Positions 53,676 to 64,000 of a DNA stretch of 64,000 bases are shown here, piece after piece. A program made the translations under genes and the position numbers. Origin of the DNA: Neocallimastix lanati (nom. inval.) (lineage: Eukaryota > Neocallimastigomycota > Neocallimastigomycetes > Neocallimastigales > Neocallimastigaceae); the NCBI GenBank assembly GCA_016946835.1, contig JACVTC010000001.1, forward strand, positions 2,920,001 to 2,984,000, read 5' to 3'. Under the pieces are notes generated by a model, which was not told the DNA's origin, did no database searches, and was given only the letters and a program-made list of their open reading frames with translations. Position 1 is the stretch's first letter. Each line of letters begins with the position of its first letter.

Positions 53676-53943
53676 TTAAATTAATAATTTATTAATTAGT
53701 TTATTGATATGTGAATAATTTTTTTTTTTTTTTTACTATTATGTATTATTACTATGTATTCATACAATGTCATTACAAATAATATCAATTTTGTACTTTT
53801 ATTATCTTTTTTTTTTTTTAAATTAATAATTTATTAATTATTTTATTAATATGTGAATAATTTTTTTTTTTTTTTTTTTTTTTTTTTACTATTATTTGTA
53901 ATGATATTGTATGAATATATAGTAATAATACATAATATTCATT
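53676..53943. repeat. Nested direct and inverted repeat (fold-back)
   Basis: A direct repeat (53676-53722 and 53819-53864; TTAATAATTTATTAATTA, then ATATGTGAATAATTTT) is each time followed by a poly-T run. Inverted arms then follow at 53735-53789 and 53888-53943: TGTATTATTACTATGTATTC against the complement of GAATATATAGTAATAATACA, continuing through CATACAATGTCATTACAAAT. Confidence 0.75.
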
Positions 53944-54062
53944 CTGTACTTTTATTATTTTTTTTTATAATTTATTCAGAAATATATTGATTTACTCCAT
54001 TACTTATAGAATGTGCCTTAAACTGGCAAAATGATTTGATGATAATGTAATCACCAAATAAC

Positions 54063-54120
54063 AGAAAACTCTTAATGTTATTTTTATACTTGGCAATCTC
54101 ATTAATAATAGAGTTTTCTT
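54063..54120. repeat. Hairpin with AGAAAACTCTTAATG arms
   Basis: AGAAAACTCTTAATG near 54063 and CATTAATAATAGAGTTTTCTT near 54100 are partly complementary around a loop of about 23 bases. Confidence 0.4.
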
Positions 54121-54506
54121 GGCTTTGGAAAGTTTATATTAAAATAAATAAAATAAAATTTTAAAGTTTTTCCTTTTTTTTTGTATAAATTTTAATTGTA
54201 AAAAATTGTAAAGTTTTTTTTTTTTTTTAATAATCATTAAATTAAATACATTTGTTGACTTATTACTAATATTTGTATCAATATTAGTATATATTATATT
54301 TATATTATGTTTAAATTTATATATATATTTATAATATATTTTGTTAAATATAACTTTGATTTTTTAATGGTTCTTATTTAAAGTTTTTTTATTAATTTAA
54401 TTTATAAAAAATGCATTAAAAATATACATAAATATATGTGATAGTATAATATAATATTATAATTTATATGTCATGTGGTTATGTAACCTATTTTTTTTTT
54501 CTATTT

Positions 54507-54570
54507 AACATATTGGCATTTTGTAATTTTTTAATATATTTATAATAAAAAATTGCAAAATGCCAATGTT
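54507..54570. repeat. Strong hairpin with TTGGCATTTTG arms
   Basis: AACATATTGGCATTTTGTAA followed by TTTTTTA pairs with TAAAAAATTGCAAAATGCCA followed by ATGTT, around a loop of about ten bases. No protein-coding gene is adjacent. Confidence 0.65.
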
Positions 54571-55009
54571 TATTAATTTTTAAAGAGCTATAATTTATAT
54601 AATTTATTAAAGATTTATTATGCAATAAATAATAATATTCTCACATTTATTATTAAATATTTTGGTGTTATTATATATAATAAAAATAAAATTTTAATAA
54701 AACTATTATTTTAAACATTATTTATTATTATTAACAATTATTATTTTTTTATTCTTATTCTTATTTTATGATTTTATATTATTTTTATTATTATTATTAT
54801 GATATATATTATTGAAACTTTAAATTTAAATATAAAAGTTTAATAATCAATTTTTAAGCATAATTAAAATACAATACAAAAACAAAAACAAAAAAACAAA
54901 AAACAAAAAACAAAAAACAAAAAACGAAAAAATAACCAAAGAAATATTTTTATATATTTATTATTATTATTATTATTTAAAATACTTTTTTTTATCCTTA
55001 TATTTTGGT

Positions 55010-55232
55010 TATTGTTATTATTATTAGTGGAATTTTTATTGTATTATTTTTTTTTAGTGAGTATTATAAATGTTAAAAAAAAAAAAAAAAAAAGATTCAT
55101 AAAATTTTTCTTGGATTCAGTAATTTAATTTTTATTGTTATTATTAGTGGAATTTTTATTGTATTTTTTTTTTTTTTTAGTGAGTATTATAAATGTTAAA
55201 AAAAAAAAAAATCCATAAAATTTTTCTTGGAA
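55010..55232. repeat. Tandem duplication of about 120 bp upstream of paralogue 3
   Basis: Copies at about 55010-55125 and 55132-55232 share TTATTGTTATTATTAGTGGA, ATTTTTATTGTATT, a T run, AGTGAGTATTATAAATGTTA, an A run and CATAAAATTTTTCTTGGA. They differ mostly in homopolymer lengths. Confidence 0.9.
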
Positions 55233-55680
55233 CATTTAAATCTATATTATATTTAATATATATATATATATATATTTTAATTTTGGTTGCATTATTTATT
55301 AAAAAAAATAATTTGAAAAAATATTTATTTAGCTTATTATATATTAATTATATAGATTAAATATAGATTAAATGAATTTTCCATTTTTTTTTTCTATTTT
55401 TTTATTTTTTAAAAATATTAATATACTATATAATTTCAATTAAAATTTAGAACTCTTCTGGAACGTTGAAAAATGTATAAAAACCAAAATAATTTTCATG
55501 TTTTATCAAATCGAACAATAAAAAATTAAAAACAAAAAAACAAAAAAACAAAAAAACAAAAATAACGACTAAAATTATAATTGATATTATATTTAAAAAT
55601 AAAATAAAATAAAATAAAGACTTAATTCCTTTTTTCTTTTTTTTATTTTAAAAAAAATAAAATTATTAAAAGAGATAAAA

Positions 55681-56370
55681 ATGAAAGTTAATAATATTGC
55701 TTTAATGTTATTTAGTATTGCTATGGCTCATGCTAAATTAGTTATGCTTATACGTCATGGCGAAAAGATTAATGATGACTATACTGATCTTTCACCAAGA
55801 GGTCAAGCTAGAGCTCATTGCTTAATTAATGTATTTGGTAATAATGGTACTTATCTTTCTCCTCAAAAAATCTATGCTCAAAATCCGACTGAAAAAAAGC
55901 AATCCACTAGACCAAGAGATACTGTTGTTCCACTTGCTGATGCCCTTGGACTTCAAGTCGATTTGTCTTATACAAGTGGTCAAATTAAGAAACTTACTAG
56001 CGATATTATGAGTTCTTCTGATGAAGTAACGCTTGTTTCATGGTCAAATGATAAAATTCCAGATATAGCTGAAAAGTTTGGAATTAATAGCCCACCAGAT
56101 TGGGATAGTGATGTTTTTGATGATATTTGGATGATTTATGATAGTACTACTACTACCTACCTTAAAGATTCTCATTCTAAGAGATCAGCATATACTGGAA
56201 CAGATGGTTATTCTATGGAAATTGTTAAACAGAATATTGATACATGTATAAGTGAAAATACTAACAATTATTCCTCTAATGCTACTTCTGATTCCACAAA
56301 ATTAAGTTATAGTTATAGTCTTTTTATGGCAATAGTTGGTATGGTAGTTTGCTTCATGATCAATATTTAA
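55681..56370 (+). CDS. Secreted histidine-phosphatase-like protein, paralogue 3, 229 residues
   Basis: Intronless and the closest relative of paralogue 2 in the window. Signal peptide MKVNNIALMLFSIAMAHA, then KLVMLIRHGEKINDDYTDL (H26). RPRDTVVPLADALGL (77-91), LVSWSNDKIPDIAEKFG (118-134, no His at the second catalytic site) and PPDWDSDVFDDIWMIYD follow. The NGT sequon at 55-57 is kept. The Lys-Arg pair is at 167-168, followed by YSMEIVKQNIDTCI, a Ser/Thr/Asn stretch and a hydrophobic end (LFMAIVGMVVCFMINI) consistent with GPI attachment. Enzymatic activity is uncertain for the reason given for paralogue 2. Confidence 0.9.
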   Translation: MKVNNIALMLFSIAMAHAKLVMLIRHGEKINDDYTDLSPRGQARAHCLINVFGNNGTYLSPQKIYAQNPTEKKQSTRPRDTVVPLADALGLQVDLSYTSGQIKKLTSDIMSSSDEVTLVSWSNDKIPDIAEKFGINSPPDWDSDVFDDIWMIYDSTTTTYLKDSHSKRSAYTGTDGYSMEIVKQNIDTCISENTNNYSSNATSDSTKLSYSYSLFMAIVGMVVCFMINI

Positions 56371-57632
56371 TTTATCACAAAATTATTACAATGATTATAA
56401 TTTCATTGATTTATGACTATTATAGGATTACTATAAAATTTTAGCAAAAAAAAAAAAATAAAAATAAAAATATTATATTTATTATCAATATCATTACTAT
56501 TATAATTAAAGCAATAATTGTATTTTATATATATATATATATATCTTGAAATATCATAAATATATTAATTATTATAAAAACATTGTAACATAATAAATAA
56601 AAAAAAAAAATAAAAAAAAAAAAAAATGAAATATAAAATTTTTAATTAAGGTTATAAATTTAGTTTTTTTTTTTTTTTTTTTTTTAATAATTTTGCAAAA
56701 TTTGATGTATAATTAAAGTTAATTATTATACATTTACATAACGCCAATTAAAAATTAATTATATATAGAATAAAGAAAAAAAGAAGAAAAATAAAAATAA
56801 AAAAAAAAAAAAAAAAGATATTCATTAATTCTATTAATTTTATTAAAGTATCATATCAACGTCAATTAAATATTAAAAAAAAAAAAAGATTTAATCTATT
56901 AGTTATATTAAAATATCATAAAATGTTATATTTATAAATTAGTATATAGATTTAATATTTATAATTAAGTCAGTATCTCTTTTATATGAATATATGATTT
57001 TTTTTATTTATTTATTTATTTATTATTATTATTTTAAAAAAATAAAAAATTTAAACAGAAATAATTTATAAAATGAGACAAGCATAATCTTATTGGTTTA
57101 TTTTCTAAAAAAAAAAATTACTTTCAATTTAATTAAAAATTGTAGTTCGTTTATTTAATGTATAATAATGTATAATAATTTATAATTTAATTATTTAAAT
57201 CATTTTAATTTTTATAATTTAAATATTTAAAATATTTAATTATAAAATTCAATATCTTATTATATATAATTTTAATTTTAATTATAATATAATTTTAATT
57301 TTAAATTTTTTTTTTTTAAATTTTTATTATATAGTAGATGATAGTTTATGATAAAGTATTAATATATTAATTTTATTTATATAAATAAGTAGAATAGTTA
57401 TTAATTTTTTATTTATTTATTTATTTATTATATCAATAAAGAAAAACAAAAAAAGAAAAGAATTGAATTGAATTGAATTTGAGTTGAATTGAATTTAGAA
57501 TTATTGACTTATTAAAATAATAATTATCAGAAATTTAAAAATAAATCTAAAAAATAGAGGGAAAAAAAAATATTTGTAATAAAATAATTAAAGAAATACA
57601 AATAAAACTTTATAAACAAATAATTAGATAGA
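56371..57632. other. Spacer between paralogues 3 and 4, no gene seen
   Basis: Homopolymer-rich spacer with poly-T at 56664-56685 and a short GAATT pentamer run at 57460-57495. Nothing coding is supported. Confidence 0.75.
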
Positions 57633-58331
57633 ATGAAATTATTCAATTTTACAACATCAGCATTATTATTATTAAATATTGCATTATCTTATGCAAAATT
57701 AGTAATGATAATTCGTCATGGAGAAAAATTAAATGATGATACTACTGATCTTTCACCAAGAGGGAAAGCAAGAGCTTATTGTTTAGTTAATGTTTTTGGT
57801 AATAATGGTACCTATGCCGTTCCACAAAAAATATTTGCTCAAAGTCCTTCAGAAAAAAAACAATCCACAAGACCAAAAGATACCGTTATACCATTAGCAC
57901 AAATTCTAGGACTTAATGTAGATTTATCTTATACTAGTGGTAAAATTAAAAAATTGACGAACTCTATTTTAAGTTCTAATGACGAGGTTACTCTGGTCTC
58001 TTGGTCAAATGATAATATTCCAGAAATTGCTGAAAAGATAGGAATTAACAATCCACCAGATTGGAATAGTAATGTTTTTGATGAAATTTGGATGATTTAT
58101 GACAGTGCCACGACGTCTTACTATAGAAATTCTGCTTCTGTAAGTAAAAGAGAAACATATACTGGTGGCGATTATACCATGGAAATCGTTAAACAAAATA
58201 TTACTGAATGTATTACTGATAATGTTAAATATTTCGTATCTAATACAGGTTCATCAACTTCTGATTCATGGCATATAACTTCAAACCTTCTATATGTCAT
58301 TATTTCTATAATAGCTTATTTATTTATTTAA
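57633..58331 (+). CDS. Secreted histidine-phosphatase-like protein, paralogue 4, 232 residues
   Basis: Intronless. The signal peptide is three residues longer than in the others (cut predicted near residue 21). KLVMIIRHGEKLNDD (H29), RPKDTVIPLAQILGL, LVSWSNDNIPEIAEKIG (W124, no His) and NPPDWNSNVFDEIWMIYD follow. The NGT sequon is kept (59-61 region). The Lys-Arg pair is at 172-173, then YTMEIVKQNITECI and a hydrophobic C-terminus (ITSNLLYVIISIIAYLFI). It is the last gene of the tandem set. Its 3' flank runs into AT-rich DNA before the convergent IQ-motif gene. Confidence 0.9.
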   Translation: MKLFNFTTSALLLLNIALSYAKLVMIIRHGEKLNDDTTDLSPRGKARAYCLVNVFGNNGTYAVPQKIFAQSPSEKKQSTRPKDTVIPLAQILGLNVDLSYTSGKIKKLTNSILSSNDEVTLVSWSNDNIPEIAEKIGINNPPDWNSNVFDEIWMIYDSATTSYYRNSASVSKRETYTGGDYTMEIVKQNITECITDNVKYFVSNTGSSTSDSWHITSNLLYVIISIIAYLFI

Positions 58332-59218
58332 TCTTTATTAGATATATACAGTTTTAAAAATTAAAAACGTATTCTATTCATTGTATTAATAAAATTAATA
58401 AAAATTAATAAATTAATAGATCAATAAATTATTATTTGGTGATTTAATTATTAATATATGTATTTATTAATACCTCCTTTTTATTATTATTATTATTATT
58501 ATTTATTTTATTTTTATCCAATTTTATTTTATTTTATTTTATTATTAACAAATGATATTTAATATTTAATATATTAAAAGTTTTTTTTTATTTTATTTTT
58601 TATTGTTTATTATTATTATTTTTTTTATTGTTTATCTGTTTATTTATTTACCTATTTTATTTTTATTTTATTTATTTATTATGTAATCTATATTTATTAA
58701 TATTTTTATATGCATTTTTATTTTTTTTTTTTTATTTTTATTTTTTTTATTTTTTTTTTGTAAAAATAAATAGAAATATATGCTATATATATTATAAAAA
58801 AAATTAAATTTATTTTGTTTCAAGGTATTATTATAAAATTAAAAGATAAAAAAGTATTATTAACATAAGTTTTTATTATTATTATTATTATTATTTATTT
58901 TATTTATTTAAATATAGAGAAAGCTTTAATTTATATTTAAATTAATAAATATAAAAATATTCATATTGAATATTTTTAGAATATATTACATATTAATCAT
59001 TATATTTCGAATGATTAAGATGTTCACAATATTTACTAGAAAATTATCTTGATTATATATATTTCATAATTTTTTTTTTTTGGTAAATATTTTTTTTTAT
59101 AAATAATTTTTTTTTTATAAATAATATTTTTTAAAAATATAAAATTTCAAATATAATTTTTCGTATATATTTTTTTATATTAATAATAATTATTATTTTT
59201 GTAATATAGGCTAAACTT

Positions 59219-59249
<31 letters not shown>

Positions 59250-59467
59250 TTTTAATATATATTAGCTATAGATTTACTGATATATATATTAAGAAAAAAA
59301 AAAAAAAATTATAGATAGATATTAAGATATGATTTAATATTAAATATTAAATATTTATAATTATATATTAATTATTTTATTTTAATATATTAACTATATT
59401 ATTATTATTATTATTATAATTATTATTATTATTTTTAAAAAATTTTTATTTAAGAATTTTTTGAGTT
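58332..59467. other. Convergent intergenic region, no gene seen
   Basis: AT-rich DNA between paralogue 4 and the 3' end of the IQ-motif gene. It has several TTA and TTTTA runs and (TA)n near 59220-59250 and 59281-59310. Confidence 0.7.
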
Positions 59468-61068
59468 TTAATGTCCTTGATTGCGACTTTGAGGAAGTTT
59501 GTTAACAGAGTATGGATTTTTTTCTATTCGTTGATCTTGAATGAGCCCATTATTTTTATTAATTTGCTTTCCATTACTACTACTAATATTAGATAAACGA
59601 CCACTGATAGTGGAGGATCGACTTCCTCTTGTTTTATTGTTAGTTTGTTGCGGTTGTTGTTGTTGTAGTGATGATGAAACATTACTTATTTTATTAGAGG
59701 AATGATTTTGTCGTGTTGTTTCATTATTGTCATGTATATTATTGTTATTATCATTATTACTCATAGGTAAATATTCATTTATTCTAGGAGAAATTAAAAC
59801 TTTCTTTCCTGAATCATTAGGGGTAGTGGCTGAATTACTATTTAGACTTTTACGATTTGTTTTAGGTACATTTTGAGCTACAATTATATTTAATTTATTA
59901 GGAATAACTTGTTGTTCTTGCTGATGCGGTTTAATAACTTTATTTTTAACAATTGTGACTAACGAATTCCCTTTAGTATTATTAGGTTGTTGTTGTTGTT
60001 GTTGTTGCTGTGGTTGTCGTTGATGTTGCGATATCCCGTTTCCATTATTTCCATTTCCATTTCCATTACCATTACCATTACCATTACCATTACCATTATC
60101 ATTACCATTTCCAATTATTTTATTTGGTGATAATGGATTTTGTCGTACTGTTTTTATATTTTTATTACTATAAGTTAGATTATTAACAACTCGTTGTTGT
60201 TGTAAAACCTCATTTATTAAAGTAGGAACATTATTAGATTTTATCTTGTTATTATTTCCATTATTAAATTGTTGTTGTGGCATAAATTGAAGATCAGCAG
60301 CATTTCTAGTAGGTGATCTAGTTCTTGTAGGTGAACTAGTTTTTATAGGTGAATCAGTTCTCATAGGTGAATCAGCTCTCATAGGTGAATCAGCTCTCAT
60401 AGGTGAATCAGTTCTCATAGGTGAATCCATTTTTATAGGTGAATCAATTCTTGTAGGTGATCCATTTTTAATAGGTGAATTATTTCCACTATCATTTCTT
60501 CTGAAAACTTCTGGTCTTGTTTTATTTTGAGGTGGATTTACTTGTATAACTAGATTCATACCATTACCATTACCATTACCATTACCATTATTATTATTAG
60601 TATTTATATTATTTAATTTATTTCCATTATTTAATCCATTTGGAGATGCACTATTATTATTATATGTCATATTAATATCATTATTCATCCAATTATTTCT
60701 AACTTCTTCATAATTATTTCCTTTATAATTTTGTTGCTGTTGTAATTGCTGTTGCTGTAATTGTTGTAATTGTTGCTGTTGTTGGAATTGCTGTTGTTGT
60801 GGATTAAATGGATAATTTGAGTTTGAATTTATCTCTTTAGTTAATTCATTCTTAGGAGGTTCTTTGGTTGTCGGACTTGGATTTCCATTATTTTTGTAAT
60901 AAATAATTTTATCAATCATTTTTTTTTTCAATAAAAATGTATTGATTACAGATTTACGATTGAAATAGCTATCTAAAGTATGTTTTTCAGTACCATTTTC
61001 ATTTTCGGTAGCATTACCATTTTCATTACCATTATTATTCATGATCATATTACCTGAATTTACATTTA

Positions 61069-61117
<49 letters not shown>

Positions 61118-62443
61118 TGTATTATTAATATTAATACTATTATTATTGTTGTTGCTGCTGTTATTGTAGATGTTGTTAGGAATACTATTATTATTATTAT
61201 TATTATTATTATTGTTATTAATGTTGTTGTCATTGATATTACTTATATTATTGTTATTAATAATAATATTACTAGTATTATTGTTATTACTGCTACTATT
61301 ATAATAATTTGGTGTAACAACATTGTTACTAATATTTGTGTTAATGCCATTATTTATACTACTGTTATTGTTATTACTATGATCTAAGGTTTTGTTTTTA
61401 ATTTTTGCCTGAGTAGTTGGCATATTTAATTCTTTTTTGATTTTAAAGATATCTCTTCTAGTTTCCTCAAGTTCACTAATTTTTTTTTTTTTTTTTTTAA
61501 TTTATCAATTTAATATTATATATATATATAGATTAATCATTAAATTTTTAATACAAATATTCCAATTATTTTAATACCATTTAAATAAATAATACATACT
61601 TTTTTAAAGTATTGATTTGTTTAGTATATTCGTCTTTATCTCTTTGTCTCTATAATATACATTATTTCAAGAATAAATAAATAAATAAATAATATTGATA
61701 TAATTATAATCAAAAATTTATTGTATTTAACAAAAAAATATAAATATATAAATATAAATATAAATATAAATATAAATATAAATATAAATATAAATATAAA
61801 TATAAATATAAATATAAATATAAATATAAATATAAATATAAATATAAATATATAGTACATCTTTAACAATGCGATTAATATTCTTTTCATAATCAGTGAG
61901 TTTTTTAGAAACTTCTGTTGTTTGTTTACTCATCTAAAATAAATTATATATAAAAACAAAATAAAAAATTATATATATAAATAAAATATAATAAAAAAGG
62001 TTAGAATATTTATATTTATATATATGTATTAATTTTATAATTGTCATTATATATGATAATATATATATATATTAGATGAAATACTTTATGTGATAAAGAA
62101 TTAATCTTTTCTTCATAAGTACTAAAAGTTAATTTATTATTTGAAGTAATGTAAGGATTTATTAATTTATAGATATTTTCAATTAAAATAGTATGTTGTT
62201 GGCATAATTTGTTTAAGGAATTCATCGTTATTTTCACTTCAAATTTTTTTCTTGTTGCATATCCTCTCCTTTTTTTATTTTATTTTATTTTATTTTTATT
62301 AATAATTTTTTTAATAGAAAAAAATAAAAATAAAAATAAAATAAAATTAATTGAATATTAATAATATTAATAATAATAATTTAAATATTATAATTGTGTG
62401 ATTTATTTATTCAATTACTTTTTTTTATTTTTTTTTGTTATTA

Positions 62444-62501
<58 letters not shown>

Positions 62502-62517
62502 TTTTATTCATATCATC

Positions 62518-62550
<33 letters not shown>

Positions 62551-63184
62551 TTTTTTTTCTAATTAATAATAAATGAATTATTACCATAAAGCTTGAATTT
62601 TAGTAGCTTGAATATTACTATTTTGATATTTATTATAATAATGTCTAACATAATGACCTCGAAAATTCGCTTGAATTGTTGTAGCTGCTTTTATAAGTGT
62701 ATCAGTATTTGTAGTCGAGGCGGTTTTTGCTATTACTGATGAGATTTCTTTTGAGGCTCCTTTAGATGAAGGGGATACCGGAGAAGTTGTCTTATTAGAA
62801 TTTGACTTTACAAGAGGTTTTTTATGTCGAGTAAGAAAATCAAGTTTTGAATAAAGTTCTTCTTTAGTTATATATTTAGGTTCCTTTTTACTGAAATAAT
62901 TATAATTTTTAATGAATTTAACATTCTTCATCTCATTAGCATGTTCCAAATAATTATTAATATATTCTTTTCTTTTTACATAGCCTCGCCAATTGGCTTG
63001 AATAATACTGGCGGCTTTCTGAAATATATCCCAATCTGGCTCAACAATACATTTTGAAATATCATTTAATAAATTAAGCTTCATAGTATTGTTTATATTA
63101 AATAAAATAAAATATTAATGGTTTTTTCCATTTATTAAAAAAAAAAAAATAAAATAAAATAAACTAAACTTTAGCTTTATTGTT

Positions 63185-63215
<31 letters not shown>

Positions 63216-63690
63216 TATATTTTATATGTTATTTTTTTTATTTCGATAATATATTTGAACCATGATGATGATTTATACCTTTTCAACAACTTCTTTCATA
63301 ATAGAAACATTATTAACACTTAGTTTTCCTCGATTTTTAATAAATTTATTCCCGTTGTTGAATATTTTTTTTAAATCTTCACTAACCTTTATATATATAT
63401 ATTTTATAGTTTTATTATTATAATTTTATTTTATATACATATATCAATAAATTTTAAGTATATAATAAATTAATAGAAGTAATTAATTTTATTTGTCAAA
63501 ATATAGATATTAATTATAATATATATATGTATTTTTTTTTTTTTTTTTTTTTTGTTCTTCTATACATATATTTATATAATTAGTTATATTACTTTATATG
63601 GATATGTATTGAACACCAAGAGATCATCTTTTTTTACTTTTTTTTTGAAAAAATTTAATACATTATACTGTAATATTTCACCATAACCTT
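59468..63690 (-). CDS. IQ-motif, coiled-coil, Asn/Gln-rich protein (5' end outside window), at least 1004 residues
   Basis: Exons, in order of transcription, are 63593-63690, 63279-63386, 62585-63078, 62085-62268, 61859-61933, 61600-61649 and 59468-61475, all in phase. The first begins mid-codon, so at least one exon lies upstream, probably beyond the window. Numbering from the first visible residue, IQ motifs occur at about 90-108 (AASIIQANWRGYVKRKEY), 199-217 (AATTIQANFRGHYVRHYY) and 225-244 (QATKIQALWRGYATRKKF, split by an intron). IQ motifs normally bind calmodulin or related EF-hand light chains. A charged helical stretch follows (KKLTDYEKNINRIVKD, RQRDKDEYTKQINTLK, ELEETRRDIFKIKKEL), probably coiled coil. 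The last exon is mostly Asn/Gln runs with a block of SP(M/I)(R/K)(T/A)D repeats (about 673-728) and an NG dipeptide run. The overall protein was not recognised; a calmodulin-binding scaffold is inferred. The exon at 63078 follows an ATGAAG that might instead be a start. Confidence 0.72.
60300..60480 (-). repeat. 18-bp tandem repeat coding DSP(M/I)(R/K)(T/A) units
   Basis: About nine units of ATAGGTGAATCAGTTCTC type (plus-strand reading) encode repeated Ser-Pro sites. Each unit offers a possible proline-directed kinase site. Two central units are identical. Confidence 0.85.
61060..61115 (-). repeat. (AAT)n poly-Asn coding run in the IQ-protein
   Basis: A TTA/AAT array of more than 40 bases within the last exon encodes a pure Asn run. 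Further Asn runs lie nearby (61180-61215). Confidence 0.85.
61737..61852. repeat. (TAAATA)n microsatellite within an intron
   Basis: A hexamer array of about 19 units lies in the intron 61650-61858 of the IQ-motif gene and generates spurious Ile/Phe frames. Confidence 0.95.
62444..62500. repeat. (TTA)n microsatellite within an intron
   Basis: TTA run of about 55 bases in the intron 62269-62584 of the IQ-motif gene, followed by a poly-A run (62525-62550). Confidence 0.9.
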
Positions 63691-64000
63691 CTGTTAATAT
63701 CGAAATATAATCATAGATGATAAATATATATATATATATATATATTATTCAATATATAATATAGTAATTTATTCATTTTTTATTTATTATATAATTATAA
63801 AAATAAATATAATAATATTGAATAATTAATATAAAAAAAATATTAATAATCATATTAATGTTTTTATATATATATAACTAAAATCATTAATTATTGCAAT
63901 ACAAAAAAAAAAAAAAATTATTAATGATATGAAATAATAAAAAATAATAAAAATATAATTAATTAAAATAGTATTAATATATATATATATAAATGAATAA
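63691..64000. other. Upstream intron or 5' flank of the IQ-motif gene
   Basis: No further exon with the required phase-1 donor could be placed here. It contains a (TA)n run (63723-63745) and short A/T runs only. Confidence 0.5.

Larger units (their letters stand above)
51376..55680. other. Spacer between paralogues 2 and 3 with repeat debris
   Basis: It holds dispersed repeat copies B and C (52025-52795), a complex direct/inverted repeat (53676-53943), two hairpins (54063-54120, 54507-54570), a duplication (55010-55232) and CAAAAAA runs (54880-54925, 55525-55560). No gene is supported. Confidence 0.75.

Noticed and set aside
61727-61933. Gene start at the ATG at 61933
   Set aside because: An acceptor (TTTTAG) lies immediately before the ATG and the exon joins in phase on both sides.
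62016-62237. Separate gene starting at the ATG at 62225
   Set aside because: The sequence directly upstream completes the third IQ motif (RGYATRKKF) after an AG acceptor in the correct phase, so this is an internal exon.

Overview
The window is nuclear DNA from a very A+T-rich eukaryote, most likely an anaerobic gut fungus (Neocallimastigomycota). The reasons are extreme A+T content by eye, long A/T homopolymers and AAT/TTA arrays between genes, short AT-rich GT-AG introns, Asn/Ser-rich low-complexity proteins, and fungal gene families: a YCK-type casein kinase I with a C-terminal Cys-Cys tail and an AFI1 homologue with a SPA domain. The assignment to a lineage is inference. A slime-mould-like AT-rich genome was considered, but these families argue for a fungus.

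Layout: (1) 59-2255, minus: a six-exon ankyrin-repeat protein. (2) 8890-11888, plus: a five-exon casein kinase I of YCK type. (3) 18186-22205, minus: a seven-exon protein with an N-terminal RRM-like region and a long Asn-rich tail. (4) 27611-33378, plus: a 14-exon AFI1-type protein (Afi1 docking domain, SPA domain, Ser/Asn-rich tail). (5) 34803-37737, minus: a four-exon AVT/SLC38-type amino acid transporter. (6) 46820-58331, plus: four intronless tandem paralogues of a secreted, probably GPI-anchored histidine-phosphatase-like family. (7) 59468 to about 63690, minus: an IQ-motif/coiled-coil/low-complexity protein whose 5' end lies outside the window. Each spliced model was built by hand. All exon phases close, with canonical GT-AG at every junction.

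The long gaps hold decayed mobile DNA: two MULE-type transposase relics (about 14490-15540 and 41930-42870), a Ty1/copia RNase H relic with a polypurine tract (25600-26040), three copies of an unidentified dispersed repeat (15741-16085, 52025-52255, 52352-52795), two small elements built on TTTCGCCAAGT repeats (13238-13338, 13653-13741), fold-back structures, local tandem duplications and microsatellites. No tRNA, rRNA or CRISPR was recognised.

The genes do not form a pathway. Casein kinase I (YCK), the AFI1 homologue and perhaps the IQ protein would fit cortical, membrane-traffic or polarity roles, while the four histidine-phosphatase paralogues look like a cell-surface family expanding locally. 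The most notable observation is that all four paralogues keep the N-terminal RHGE motif but appear to lack the second catalytic histidine. They also share a Lys-Arg site before the C-terminal tail.
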